DNA of 64,000 bases from Eriocheir sinensis (Eukaryota > Arthropoda > Malacostraca > Decapoda > Varunidae), in assembly GCF_024679095.1 (NCBI RefSeq), contig NW_026111272.1, forward strand, positions 516,133 through 580,132. The letters are read 5' to 3'. The notes below the pieces were generated by a model, which made no database searches, was not told the origin of the DNA, and was given only the letters and a program-made list of their open reading frames with translations. Shown piece by piece: positions 35,312 through 47,680 of the stretch. A program made the translations under genes and the position numbers. Positions within the stretch are counted from its first letter, which is position 1. Each line of letters starts with the position of its first letter.

Positions 35312-35445
35312 ACACAAATGGAACCTTGAATGGAGACTAGATGCATTTATGGAAGGGAAGAAAATTTGGTGAGCAGCCCATCTTCAGGAGCTGCCTTGTG
35401 TAGCCCGTCTGGCCTTTTATGGTCTCCTTATGTCCTTAAAATCAA
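35312..35445 (+). mobile_element. CR1-like 3' tail
   Basis: Encodes WRLDAFMEGKKIW then stop, corresponding to the CR1 C-terminus (RLDKAMDGEVRWG at 44.4 kb). It is followed by GGAGCTGCCTTGTGTAGCCC and decayed TTATG-type ends. Confidence 0.65.
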
Positions 35446-36255
35446 ACTATATCCTACTTTTGGGAAAGGAAAGGGAAAAATATCTTGCTAATAAGAAAGT
35501 ACAATTCAGCCACATAGTCGACGATTCTATATGCACAAAGAAAAAATGCACGAAACAAAGAGACGAGCAAAAGTGCGTCGTGTTATAGCTTTTCTGCAAG
35601 TGTTGCAAATAACACAAAAACATAACGGGAGCAAACGTCTCGGCGTAAAGGGAGGCGAGCATACACGTGTTCTTGGCGGCTGCGTCCCCCGTGACTCCGC
35701 TGCATCCCGCGTGTCAGCTGCCTGGAGTGTGGAAAGGCCGTGTGTGTGTTTACTCTCAGACGCGCCGAGAACTTACTTTATTCTTGAGGAGGTTGGATTG
35801 CGATCGTCACCCGGTGGGGCTAACATTGAAGGAAACAAAGGAAAAGATAGGGATATAAAAGTCTGTGTAAGTTTTATGTATGGAAGAAAAATAGAGCTAA
35901 AAGTAAACGGTATCTTTCTAATGAGAGAGTACAAGTCAGCTAACTAATCCAGGAAACAAAGGAAAGGAAACAATGAACACAAAAGACTGTGTTAGCAAAG
36001 TCTATGGAAGAAAAAAAATTGCTAAAAGTAAAATAAACTGTATTTTTCTAATAGGAGAGTAAACGTAAGCAAACCAATCCAGGAAATATGGGAACTAAAG
36101 ATGGGACAGCAAATGAAGCAGCTCGAGGGCAGAAGCATATGAAAAGAAAATGTGTGTTAATGTTTATGTTAATCTAGTTTTTAAAGATTAAGTATAGTTA
36201 AGTTACTTTAAGGTTCATGTAATATCAACATCCATATCTGCATACCGACGTAAAT
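35446..36255. other. No recognisable gene
   Basis: Contains two ~110-bp similar stretches (35,450-35,530 and 35,880-35,960, AAGTAAACGGTATCTTTCTA then ATGAGAGAGTACAAG-like). Otherwise unassigned. Confidence 0.5.
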
Positions 36256-36390
<135 letters not shown>

Positions 36391-36399
36391 AGCGGTTAG

Positions 36400-36525
36400 G
36401 ATTCAAGACACCTATTCTCCAGAAATTGACCTCTTGCTTGGATACTCTTCTATACTCTTTTTTATAGGGGCAGTGATTAGCGGGCTTTATACTGAATTAT
36501 TGTTATTATTTTTTTTTTGTGTGTG
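36400..36525 (+). mobile_element. Family-A 3' end, solo
   Basis: Matches the element terminus: AGAAATTGACCTCTTGCTTG, GGGGCAGTGATTAGCGGGCT, then a T-run. It is cut before the GAGCTGCC motif and runs into (GT)n. Confidence 0.6.
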
Positions 36526-36599
36526 TGTGTATCTGTCGTGTCTGTTTCTCTATCTTTCTGTGTGTGTGTGTGTGTCTGTGTGTGTGTGTGTCTTTAGCC

Positions 36600-37259
36600 A
36601 GTCTCAAAGTCAACAAGTTAGAATCGCAACCGACCACTGCATTGTGTATTGTGGCGTGGCTGGCGTGAGGGCGCTGAAGTCAGCTCGTCGAAGCGCTGCC
36701 TGTAAACATTCCGCGGCTGCAAATCACTTGTGTTCGCCTCAGCCCCTTGCGAATCCCCGGCCGAGCCTCGCCGCAAGACCTTGTATCCCGGAGCGGCCGT
36801 GCGGGAGCGTCGGCCACCCTAATATCGGGGCGAAAATCCTTCCCGCATCTTGTTGCCGGGAAGCTAATCTGGCAAATGGATAAATGACTTCCGGCGTCGT
36901 GTAATTTTGGGCGCAGAGTGCGTGAGAAAGTAGCTCCACCAGGCACAGTGGAGGGTTAATATATGTCTTGATCCAGCATTGATTGTGTGTCTGTCTTAAC
37001 TAGAGCGACACATGGAGATAGAGATGAGGTGGGAAGGAGAATGTTGCTATATCTCAACACTCACCGAGTCCATGCTCAGGCTAATATATGTCTTGTTCTT
37101 GTATTGATTGTGTGTCTGTCTTTATTGGAGCAACACTAGAGCTAAACATGTGGTGGGAAGGTTAATGTTGCTATTTCTAAACTCTGTCTCATCGTCCATT
37201 ATCTAAACTGGCCCAAAGATTTGCTTTAATTATAACGTTATTTATTCCTCGCTTACACA
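36600..37259. other. GC-rich block and a 125-bp tandem duplication
   Basis: 36,640-36,940 is GC- and CpG-rich (CCGAGCCTCGCCGCAAGACC) without a convincing ORF. 36,955-37,190 holds two ~125-bp units beginning TTAATATATGTCTTG / CTAATATATGTCTTG. Confidence 0.5.
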
Positions 37260-37485
37260 GGGTCGAATTACAAAACACTTCGCCGCCCAAGCACACATAC
37301 TTGACAAGGCTTTCGTAGGAGTTTTGGCAATTTCCAGGGGTATGTAGTTGTATGGCCCTGGTGGTAGGTTGACCCTTCCTCTCCACCGTGAACCTAAAAT
37401 GCCACTCATAAAAACCCGACTGATCTCCTTTTTGGCCTTTGGAAATAGTTGATATGAAAGGCAGAAGCGTCAAACAATATTGACC
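37260..37485. mobile_element. MITE with 'TATTCTCAAAC' termini
   Basis: ~226 bp. Imperfect terminal inverted repeats (GGTCGAATTACAAAACACTTC against AGAAGCGTCAAACAATATTG) and internal blocks GACAAGGCTTTCGTAGGAG, CCGACTGATCTCCTTTTTGG and CCTTTGGAAATAG are shared with copies at 47,459, 49,089 and 61,174. Confidence 0.7.
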
Positions 37486-37769
37486 ATTGCCCCAACCATA
37501 GGAGAACAACGGATGTGTGATATCAGTACCCTTCGACTAGCTACTGTTCTCGTCTCCTCTATCTCCTTTTACGCCACATGTATTCCCGTCGACATGCGAG
37601 TCTCATCTCTGCGTCCGTTCACATAAATTCCCCTCAGCGTCACTATTGCCTCAGCGTGGGTTTCTTCGTTCCTCAGTCACGCAACAACATTCCTCTTCCA
37701 CAACTCTTCCTGGTCACACTTACTCTTAACTTCACCCTTTCATCTCATTTTCTCCTGTTAATATACATC

Positions 37770-38158
37770 TACTTAATTTGTCCAGTATTCCTCTTAAAAT
37801 GTTCCTTCTTTCATTTGTCCAGTATTCCTCTTAAAATGCTCCTTCTATCATTTTTCCAGTATTCCTTTTAAAATCCCCCTTCTGTCACTTTTTCAGTTTT
37901 ATTCTTAAAATGTTCCTTCATTCGATTTTCCAGTATTCCTCTTCAAATGCTCTCTTCGTTTTTTCCAGTATTCCTCTTAAATTGTTCCCTCTTTCATTTT
38001 TACAGTAATCCTCTTAAAATTCTGCTTTTTTCCATTTTCCAGTCTTCCTCTTAAAACGCTCCCTCTTTCGTATATCCAGTCTTCCTCTTAAAACGCTCCC
38101 TCTTTCGTATATCCAGTCTTCCTCTTAAAACGCTCCCTCTTTATTTTTATTTTGCAGT
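37770..38158. repeat. ~37-bp minisatellite TCCAGTATTCCTCTTAAAAT
   Basis: About ten units of the form TTTCCAGTATTCCTCTTAAA plus ATGCTCCTTCTTTCAT. The array resumes at 42,320-42,375, so it was split by the family-A insertion. Confidence 0.85.
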
Positions 38159-38277
38159 ATTTTTTTTTTTACAACAAAGGAGGCAGCTCAAGGGCACAAA
38201 AAAGGAAACAATAATAAAAAAAAGCCCGCTACTCGCTGCTCCTAAGAAAGAATCATAAGAGGTGGCCGAAAGAGAGG

Positions 38278-39624
38278 TCAATTTCGGGAGGAGAGGTGTC
38301 CTGATACCCTCCTCTTGAAAGAGTTCAAGTCGTAGGCAGGAGGAAATACAGATGAAGGAAGATTGTTCCAGAGCTTACCAGCGTGAGGGATGAAAGAGTG
38401 AAGATGCTGGTTAACTCTTGCATTCTCCATACGAGGGCGGACAAGGCCCCTGTATATGGATAGCAACTGCGCGGGGGAGAAGAACTGGCGGAGACGATAC
38501 AAAACGCCCAACCTCGAGGAAGCTGATTTAGCGAGAGAGGAGATGTGAAGTTTCCAGTTGAGATTTTGAGTTAAGGATAGACCGAAGATGTTTAATGTTG
38601 AAGATGGTGATAGTTGAGTGTTGTCGAAGAATAGGGGATAGGTGTTTGGAAGATTGTGTCGAGTTGATAGGTGGAGAAATTGAGTTTTTGAGGTATTGAG
38701 GGACACAAGGTTCTTTCTGCCCCAATCGGAAATGATAGCAAGGTCTGAGGTTAAGCGTTCTGCAGCCTCCAGTCTGGAGTCGTGTACTTCCTGTTGAGAG
38801 GGTCTTCTATTGAAAGAAGTTGAATAATGCAGAGTGGAGTCGTCGGCGTATGCGTGGACAGGACAGTTTGTTATGGAAAGAAGATCATTGATGAATAACA
38901 GGAAGAGAATGGGTAATAGGACAGAGCCCTGTGGAACACCACTGTTGATAGGTTTAGGGGAAGAACAGTGACCGTCTACCACCGCAGAGATAGAACGGCC
39001 GGAAAGGAAACTGGAGATAAAGGAACAGAGAGAGGGATAGAATCCGAAAGAGGGCAGTTTAGAAAGCAAAGACTTGTGCCAGACTCTATCGAAGGCTTTC
39101 GATATGTCTAGCGCAACTGAGAAAGTTTCACCGAAACGGCTAAGAGAGGATGACCAAGAGTCAGTTAAGAGAGCAAGAAGATCGCCAGTAGAACGCCCCT
39201 TGCGGAACCCATACTGGCGATCAGATAGAAGGTTAGAAGTGGAAAGGTGCTTTTGAATCTTCCGGTTATGGATTGATTCAAAAGCTTTAGATAGACAGGA
39301 AAGTAAAGCTATAGGGCGGTAGTTTGAGGGATTGCAACGGTCACCCTTTTTAGGCACAGGCTTTACAAAGGCATACTTCCAGCAGGAAGGAAAGGTAGAT
39401 ATTGATAAGCAGAGACGAAAGAGTTTGACCAGGCAGTGTGTCAGCACGGAAGCACAGCTTTTAAGGACAATAGGAGGCACTCCATCAGGTCCATAAGCCT
39501 TCTGAGAGTTGAGGCCAGAGAGGGCATAGAAAACATAATTTGGAAGAATCTTAATAACAGGCATAAAGGAGTCAGAGGGGGGATGAGTAGAAGGAATATG
39601 CCCAAAATCGTCCAAGGTGGAGTT
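38278..39624 (-). pseudogene. Family-A reverse transcriptase, long open frame
   Basis: A 445-codon frame covers the RT from DDFGHIPSTHPPSDS to the C-terminus (SGHLSSRN). RT blocks: AYGPDGVPPIVLK; NPSNYRPIALLS; ALDISKAFDRVWHK (motif A Asp present); GVPQGSVLLPILFLLFIND; HAYADDSTLHYS (motif C). Near residue 390 it reads VRPRMENARVNQHLHSF, missing 90 residues present in the 33.5-35.2 kb copy (MEYASHVWGGS to TPYARVNQ). The loss is exactly 270 bp between two TATGCA repeats, so the frame stays open. The endonuclease domain is missing by 5' truncation. RT copies the element RNA during insertion; this copy is dead because it is split and truncated. Confidence 0.85.
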
Positions 39625-39710
39625 AACATAAGAACATAAGAACGCAGGAGTCTACAAGAGGCCGGTAGGCCTGTACAAGGCAGCTCCTTTGACCCTAAGC
39701 TCCCGTGTAT

Positions 39711-40580
39711 CTAACCCCACCTAATATCGCTGTCCGTGAATTTATCTAGTCTATTTTTGAATGTGACAATTGTATTGGCACTCACCACATGAATGCTAAG
39801 CCTATTCCACTCATCCACCACCCTGTTAGTAAACCAATTTTTGCCTATGTCCCTGTTGAATCTGAATTTATCCAGTTTTAACCCATTACTTCGTGTCCTA
39901 CCCGGTTCTCTTACCAACAAAACCTTATGAATGTCTCCCTTATTAAAGCCCTTCATCCATTTATAAACCTCGATCATGTCTCCACGCACCCTTCGCCTTA
40001 CTAGAGAATGCAAGTTTAACTGTTTGAGTCTTTCCTCGTATGGCAAGTTTCTCAACCCCTGAATCATTTTAGTCATCCTCCTCTGCACCGATTCTAACAT
40101 TTTGATATCCATTCTATAGTAAGGTGACCAGAACTGAACCGCATAGTCAAGATGAGGTCTAACTAATGCTAAATATAGTTTGAGGAAGACTTCGGGGCTT
40201 CTGTTGCTTACGCTCCTTGAAATAAAACCCAGTACCCTATTAGCTCGATTTCTAGCTTGAATGCATTGTGCCCTTGGACGGAGATCAGAGCTCACTAAGA
40301 CCCCTAAATCCCTCTCGCACCCAGACCTGCTTATGAGAGTGTCATTTAAGCAATAGTTATGTGAGGGGTTGTTCCTACCTACACTCAGAATACTGCACTT
40401 CCCTACAGTGAACTCCATCTGCCATTTATCCGCCCAGTTATACAATCTGTTGAGTTCACCTTGGAAAATACTAGCGTCCTGATCCGACTCAATTACTCTA
40501 CCGATCTTGGTATCATCTGCAAATTTACTAACACCACTACTAATTCCTGTATCTAAGTCATTGATATAAATAATAAACAA
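39711..40580 (-). pseudogene. CR1-A RT C-terminal half
   Basis: Encodes FIIYINDLDTGISSGVSKFA then DDTKIG (motif C FADD), [56 protein letters not shown], and the terminal WNRLSIHVVSANTIVTFKNR then LDKFTDSDIRWG. The Gln codon in ESVQRR is intact here, unlike in two other copies. A frameshift near 40,620-40,690 (TNGDVLRVGS region) separates it from the N-terminal half. Confidence 0.85.
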
Positions 40581-40708
40581 AAGTGGACCTAATACCGAAC
40601 CTTGTGGGACCCCACTCGTAACACATCCCCATTGGTTTGCACTCTTTGCTTCCTATTGCTAAGCCACGCCTTGACCCAGTTCAAAACTTTAACCTCTACT
40701 CCGTGAGC

Positions 40709-41665
40709 CTATAATTTAAGCAACAGTCGTTGGTGAGGAACTTTGTCAAACGCTTTACTAAAATCAAGATAGATTACATCATAATTTTCATCTCTGTCAA
40801 CCGCCTCAAATACTTTATTGTAGAAGGACAAGAGATTGGTGAGGCATGACCTACCTTTTGTGAACCCATGCTGCGAGTCGTGAATTAAGCTATGTTTCTC
40901 TAAATGCTCCCGAATGTTCTTGGCTATTATGGACTCCAGCATCTTGCCTATAACCGATGTTAAGCTAATTGGGCGATAGTTTGAAGCAACTGACCTGTCC
41001 CCCTTTTTAAAAATCGGCGTCACATTAGCTACTTTCCATAGGCTCGGCACATAGCCAGTATTTACCGACATCTTAAAGATGTCGGCTAGTGGGTCACTGA
41101 GTACATCACCTAACTCCTTTAATACCCTCGGAAATATCCCGTCAGGCCCTGGCGACTTGTTCTTCTTAAGCTTATCTATCTCATCCTGAACTACTTGCCT
41201 GGTAATGATTATATCCCTCAATGTATCGCCATCCCCGCCCTCGTACACCTGAACTCTTTCCGGTATAGTCGTTCGATCTTCCTGTGTGAATATTGAAAGG
41301 AAGTAGTCGTTCAACAATGTGCTCATATTTTCGTAATTTTCTACTAGCTCCCCTGTGTTTGTTTTCAGCGGTCCAATTTTATCCCGTGTTTTTGTTCTAT
41401 ACATCTGAAAGAAGCCCTTAGGATTACTTTTCGCCTCATTTGCCACTTTGATCTCATAGTTCCTTTTTGCTATCCTGGTGTTTTTCTTAACTAATCTAGA
41501 TAGTTCGACGTACCGGCCCCTGAGATGTGTTTCCCCATTCTTTATTTTCTGATAAATTCCCTTCTTTAACCCAATCTCGTGTTTTAGTCCACGAGTCATC
41601 CACTTAGGATCATTGTTTTCTTTTCTAAGTGTTCGCTGTGGTATATGCTGTCCTTGCCCCTCCAA
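40709..41665 (-). pseudogene. CR1-A RT N-terminal half
   Basis: A 318-codon frame with the linker between nuclease and RT (GRYVELSRLVKKNTRIAK), then SPGPDGIFPRVLKELGD, IFKKGDRSVASNYRPISL, DSQHGFTKGRSCLTNLLS and DVIYLDFSKAFDKVPHQ (motif A intact), ending LLLKL at a stop where the 18.7-kb copy continues with QAHGV. The nuclease-containing frame overlaps it in another register, so a frameshift lies near 41,640. Confidence 0.85.
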
Positions 41666-42138
41666 CTAAAGTTATTGTAAGACATTTCTACCTGGTTCTC
41701 CTGGCTCTCCAATCCGCAGTTCTGGCCCTCATGAATCCCTAGATTATCCCAGTTTACCCCTTCAAGATGTCTTCGAAGCCCCTCGTAATTTGCTCTTCTG
41801 AAATCTGGCACTAACACTGGGTTTGGTTCGCGGGTTACCGCCCAGTCTAAGCTAAAACGAACCGTTCTGTGGTCTTTATTTCCTAACTCTCCGCCCACCT
41901 CCAACTCACGTAGCAAGTTCCCATTATTGGTTAGGACTAAGTCTAATATGTTATCTCCTCTGGTAGGCTCAGTAACTACCTGCTTAAGGAAATTATCTTG
42001 TATAACTTCAAGAAAGTCCTCGGCTTCCAGGTCACCCACTAGGTCTTCCCAGTCTATATTCCTATAATTAAAGTCCCCCATTACGCAGACATTTCTACTC
42101 ATACTCGCCCTGCCAATCTCCTGTAGTAATATACTCGT
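41596..42138 (-). pseudogene. CR1-A endonuclease, C-terminal part
   Basis: APE-type nuclease sequence: CVMGDFNYRNIDWEDLVGD, VVTEPTRGDNILDLVLTN and NKDHRTVRFSL (the His near the catalytic SDH position reads KDH). It cuts target DNA for target-primed reverse transcription. The N-terminal half is missing. The first residues of the open frame (up to ELFAQTFCKN) belong to the interrupted family-A element, not to CR1. Confidence 0.8.
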
Positions 42139-42303
42139 GTTCTTACAGAAAGTTTGAGCGAAGAGTTCAGCCTTAGAGACAGATGAGACGGATGCTGCCA
42201 TCAGGGTTAAGGAGAGGACGGAAAAAGGAAGAAGTGAAATTGGAGGATAAATTTTTGGTTAGATGCCAGAAGTCACGGGAAGAATTAGAAGAAGCAAGGT
42301 GTT

Positions 42304-42528
42304 GACATTTTCTATTGATATACCTCTATTTCTATTGAGTATACCTCTTAAAATGCTCCTTCTTTCGTTTTTTTCACTGGTAATGCGCATGGACCCATAA
42401 AGTCACATTTTCATTTGAGCTCATTTTAGTATCAATAAGATATACAAAAAAAACTTAAGCACCGCTAAAACACAACACTATAACATCTCTTCTGCCCGCT
42501 CAGTTTCTGCTTTTTAAAGCCACTCTTG

Positions 42529-42530
<2 letters not shown>
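42304..42530. other. Resumed minisatellite and spacer
   Basis: 42,320-42,375 is the continuation of the 37.8-kb minisatellite (TACCTCTTAAAATGCTCCTT). The rest is unassigned. Confidence 0.7.
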
Positions 42531-42597
<67 letters not shown>

Positions 42598-42853
42598 TAC
42601 TAAAAATATTAGCCTCATGCATCTCCAGACCGATTTCTTTTGCAGTGAGTGCATTTATAGATATCCTTTTTTTTTTCACTTATTATCCATACCTCTTATC
42701 CAGTTTCATGCTCCCTGTCACTTATATTAGACTCCAGTTCTCAATAGCTATCTGTAATACATTATTGACTCAAGTCCACGAAGAATTTATAGAGATAGTG
42801 GTATTTTTTTTAAGGGTGTGAGGAAACCAGTGTTGTAGGTGGAATTCCTGAAG

Positions 42854-42922
<69 letters not shown>
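42530..42922. repeat. Two (GA)n microsatellites with spacer
   Basis: GA runs at 42,533-42,594 and 42,858-42,923. Confidence 0.95.
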
Positions 42923-42926
<4 letters not shown>

Positions 42927-43206
42927 ATTTCTCTTAAGAAAAAAAAAAGTTACTACAAAATAATAGCCTACTTTTCTGAAATGCATAATAATAGCTTAGT
43001 ATTCCTAAATACAAAATAATAGCCTATATAGTTTCATAAATGCAAAAGAATCGCTTAGTATTCTTAAATGCAAAATAATAGCCTAGTATTCCTAAATGGA
43101 AAATAATAGTTTAGTATTCCTAAATGCAAAAATATAGCCTAGATTCCTAAATGCAAAATAATAGCCTAGATTCCTAAATGCAAAATAATAGCCTAGACTC
43201 CTAAAT

Positions 43207-43688
43207 TAAGGTGACCAGATTTCTCTGACAAAATCCGGGGAAATTTTCGGTTTAGAGGCGTAAAAACCTCCAAAACATGTAGTGTTTTTGTCATTGAAAA
43301 ACTAAAACGGGGACACTGCGCTTACCATTCATAAAGCAGCATTCAAAAGTTTATCTCACCCTATTTATCCTAAATTGCAAAGGAAGTGAAGAAAAATTCA
43401 ATTGATTAACAATTTGTATGTTTATGGAAGGCAGTCTCGCAAATTATGCCGTGCAAAGCTGTTTATCATTTCCATAGTTATATACACTGTACACTGTACA
43501 GTGCGAGTAGTACGATGCGCAACTAAACGTATAATTTGGTCAACATTTTTTTTTTCTTCCTTTATTCGAATTTCGGATCTTTCAATCACAGTGAAAACCG
43601 GGGACATTTCCGGGGACAGCAGTTGCCGGGGACAGGTCACTGAAAACGGGGACTGTCCCCGGAAACCGGGGACGTCTGGTCACCCTTA
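43207..43688. mobile_element. 482-bp hAT-type MITE
   Basis: Ends TAAGGTGACCAGAT and (reverse) TAAGGGTGACCAGACG form terminal inverted repeats, and CCGGGGA-rich subterminal repeats follow. It is flanked by TCCTAAAT on both sides (43,199-43,206 and 43,689-43,696), an 8-bp target duplication as made by hAT transposases. No transposase is encoded. Confidence 0.85.
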
Positions 43689-43934
43689 TCCTAAATGCAA
43701 AATAATAGCTTAGTATTCCTAAATGCAAAATAATATTTTAGTATTCCTAAATGCATAATAGCCTACTACTTTCCTAAATGCAAATTAATAGCCTAGTATC
43801 CTAAATGCAAAATAGCTTTGTATTCGTAAATGCAAAATAATAGCCTAGTATCCTAAATACAAAATAATAGCTTTGTATTCGTAAATGCAAAATGATTGCT
43901 TGGTGTTCCTAAATGGAAAATAATAGCCTAGTAT

Positions 43935-44493
43935 GCTGAAGTCATCCTCAAACTCTACTTAGCACTAGTTCGACCTCATCTTGATTATGCAGTTCAGTTC
44001 TGGTCCCCCTATTATAGAATGGATATCAAGATGTTAGAATCTGTATAGAGGAGAATGACAAAAATGATTCAGGGGGTGAGAAACTTACCTTATGAAGACA
44101 GGCTGAAGCAGTTAAATCTACACTCTCTAGAAAGGCGAAGTTTGCGAGGAGACTTGATCGAAATCAATAAATGGATGAAGGGCTTTAATAAAGGGGATGC
44201 CAATAAAATTTTGAGAGTGAAAGAGCCAGGTAGGAGGCGTAGCAATGGCTTTAAGTTAGACAAATTCAGATACAACAAAGACATAGGCAAGAATTGGTTC
44301 ACCAATAGAGTGGTGGACGAATGGAACAGACTTGGGAGCCATGTTGTGGGTGCCAATAGCGTAGATACATTCAAGAAGAGGTTAGATAAAGCCATGGATG
44401 GTGAGGTAAGGTGGGGTTGAGTATACAGGAGCTGCCTTGTATAGGCCAACCGGCTTCTTGCAGACTCCTTACGTTCTTATGTTCTTATATTCT
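43935..44493 (+). mobile_element. CR1-A 3' end, 5'-truncated
   Basis: Starts within the RT C-terminal region ([23 protein letters not shown]) and runs to YGQ-less terminal DGEVRWG, UTR and TTCTTATGTTCTTAT end. TAG at 44,046-44,048 replaces the Gln codon, the same site as in the 19.4-kb copy. The remaining 121-codon frame (44,055-44,420) is intact. Confidence 0.85.
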
Positions 44494-44600
44494 TAATTCA
44501 AATTAATAGCATATTATTCCTAAATGCTAAATAATAATTCATGAATGCAAAATAATAGCCTGTTTAACTAAATGCGAAATTATAAGCTAGTGTACACAGT

Positions 44601-45090
44601 AAAATTATAATGTATTTGTCTTGACTAATTAATTGGGTAATATTATTAGCAAGTTATTACAGATTGTAAAACTCTTTTCACTTTTAATCTATCACAGAAG
44701 TTGTAGATACGGTATAACATGCAGAAAACCTTACACCATAAGAATAACATCCAATATTCTTCAAAATATCTCACCTCGTTCCAGGGAGATCACGACCCCC
44801 AGGTTAAGAACCGCTGAATTGGACGCAAGAAACAGTAAAACAATATCACCGACACCAAGGGAGGGTAGCGCGGGGTACTACTTACTTGAAGCACTGGGTG
44901 TTCGTTACTAACCGACTTGTGCGAGTGTTGCCCGCCTATCCAGCGAGCTGTTGTGGCAAAGCCCTCCCGACACCCGTCAAGGATACGGAATCTATGGTTT
45001 GGTCTATTTCTTTGGTTTCCTTTGGTTTGGTCTATTTCTTTGGTTTCTTTGGTTTTCTTTGGTTTATTTGGTCTATTTCTTCGGTATGAT
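44601..45090. other. Unassigned, with a hAT-like end
   Basis: 44,786-44,814 (GACCCCCAGGTTAAGAACCG then CTG) is, on the minus strand, CAGCGGTTCTTAACCTGGGG, a typical hAT (Charlie-like) terminus. Its partner end was not found. TTTCTTTGGTTT repeats lie at 45,000-45,100. Confidence 0.5.
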
Positions 45091-45099
45091 TCTATTTCT

Positions 45100-45870
45100 T
45101 TGGTATCTCATTTCAAAAGCTTCTGTTTCTATTCACCCTAAACTCCACGAAAATCTACACTCAATATGCTTCTACTTAGACCATCCTCTATCTTTTTCTT
45201 GCCCATTCTTTTGGTAATTCCTTTTTTACACACATCTAACCCCTTCAGCATTATCCATCCCGTCCATTCCCTCCTTCTCTATGTATGTCCCATTATAAAA
45301 GCGTCTGTTTCTATTTACTCAACAGTCATCCAAAATCTTTATCTGCTCTCAGTTTACTTCTACTCTGACCTTTCTCTACCTTTTAGTCTTCATCTACTAC
45401 GTTTCTTTGGTACAGCATTCCAAAAGTTTCTGTTTCTACCCACTCAAAACTCCACCAAAATCTATATCTGCTTTCACTTTATCTTTATTTATCTTTTTTT
45501 CTGGGTATTCTTTTGATAAGTCGTTTTTATACACATCTAACTCTATTCAGCATTATCCATCCCGTCCTTTCCCTCCTCCTCTATGTATATCTCATTTCAA
45601 AAGCTTCTGTTTCTATTCTGATCTTTCTCTATCGTATCTTCTGCCTATTCTTTTTATAATTAGCTTTTACACACATCTACCCATTTCCAGCATTGCTCAT
45701 CCCGTCCTTTCCCTCCTCCTCTATGTATAACCCATTTCAAAAGCTTCTTTTTCTATGCTAATCTTTCTCTATCCTATCTTCTGCCTGTTCCTTTTATAAT
45801 TCGCTTTTACAAACATCTACCCATTTCAAGCATCGCCAATTCAGTCCTTTCCCTCCTCCTCTATGCGTCC
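45100..45870. repeat. ~140-bp pyrimidine-rich tandem repeat
   Basis: Five to six units share CATTTCAAAAGCTTCTGTTT, TTTACACACATCTA and CCCGTCCTTTCCCTCCTCCT then CTATGTAT. Confidence 0.85.
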
Positions 45871-46087
45871 AGCCCGCGCTAGTGCCGCTAAACAAATAAT
45901 CTAGCCTCTCCCTTCCTCTCCTCAACACTTCGCTCACCCTCCTCTCGTCGCGCTCCATATAATCCTTTCAGAGTAATCTCTCACTCGCCACATTACTCCC
46001 CTTCGCATATTCAGTCCCTGTCCCTTTCTACCTTGTATTTCACGCTCAAAGGGGATCACGCACCTCTCGCTTCTACCTATCTCACAT

Positions 46088-46860
<773 letters not shown>

Positions 46861-46904
46861 TTCGTGTGGGCGTGCCGCTGTCCTCTCACATAACCCCGCT
46901 TTCT

Positions 46905-47400
46905 GAGAGAGGGGTGGGAAGGTAAGGGGGGGGGGGGGGGTGTAGTCGCGTCTCAGCCTGTCGGGCAGGTTCCTTTTCTTTATCTTCTTGGGAGGCAGCC
47001 TGCGTCCCCAATGTGTGGTCTGGGTAGAGCTGTGAGGCCTGTTCAGGCCCTGGTGGTGGTGCTCTGGTGGGGGTTGGCTGAATGGCGGGCGGATGCTGTT
47101 CTGGTGGGGGGAGCTGGGAGGGGAGGGATTTTGGGTGGGGGATGGATTGCTTCGGTGGGGGTGGTTGGTGGGTGCTGGTGGTGACTGATTAAGGGGTAGA
47201 AGGGGGGCGGGGCAGTTATTGGTGGGCGTCTGGCTGCTCGGAGCGTGAGGGGTGGACGGGCAGTGGCTGGTGTCGGGCGGTGGGTGGCTGGGTGGGGAGT
47301 GGCTGGCTGCTCGAGGTGGGTGAGTTGTCAGGGGTGAGGAGAGGGGGGGGAGGGGTAGGGGGTGGCAAGGCAGTGTGAAGTGAGGAGGGACCACCCTCTG
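46905..47400. repeat. G/T-rich low-complexity tract
   Basis: GGTGGGGG-type sequence with G-runs. The long minus-strand Pro/Ser/His frame is compositional. Confidence 0.75.
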
Positions 47401-47458
47401 TTTCAGCCCTTGTCTCGAGAGAGTCCCACCAGCCCCGGGCGGACTCGTTAGTGGCTAA

Positions 47459-47680
47459 GGGCGGTATTCTCAGACGCTTCCACCTCGCACTTCAACTATT
47501 TTCGAAGGTCAAAATGGAATTTAATCGGGCTTTCATGAGTTTTTTTTCACATTCATGGTACAGAAGAAGAGTTAAGCAACCACCATGGCCATTAAACTGC
47601 ACCTGAAAATGCCCGAAACGCCTGCGAAAGCCTTGTTAAATATGTGTAATTGGGCGCCGAAAGGTTTGAGAATACGGGTC
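47459..47680. mobile_element. MITE, 'TATTCTCAGACGCTTCC' copy
   Basis: 222 bp with inverted ends GGCGGTATTCTCAGACGCTT and AAGGTTTGAGAATACGGGTC. Same family as 61,174-61,398. Confidence 0.8.

Larger units (their letters stand above)
39627..42138 (-). mobile_element. CR1-A retrotransposon nested in family A
   Basis: The 3' end ACATAAGAACATAAGAACGC (TTCTTATG repeats on the minus strand) is at 39,627. The 5' truncation at 42,138 lies inside the endonuclease domain. The junctions are GTT-ACATAAG at 39,624 and ACTCGT-GTT at 42,139, giving a short (about 3-bp) possible target duplication. It is the most complete CR1-A copy here, at 2.5 kb. Confidence 0.9.
38160..42303 (-). mobile_element. Family-A retrotransposon containing a nested CR1
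   Basis: The 3' end is at 38,160 (TACAACAAAGGAGGCAGCTC) and the 5' truncation near 42,303 (SSRDFWHLTKN-like). Its frame is split between ELFAQTFCKN (42,139-42,303) and NSTLDDFGHIP (39,625 down) by a CR1 at 39,627-42,138. It lies inside the ~37-bp minisatellite. Confidence 0.9.
42955..44600. repeat. ~28-bp minisatellite TAATAGCCTAGTATTCCTAA
   Basis: Units of AAATGCAAAATAATAGCCTA plus GTATTCCT occur at 42,955-43,206, 43,689-43,934 and 44,494-44,600, split by a MITE and a CR1. Confidence 0.9.
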
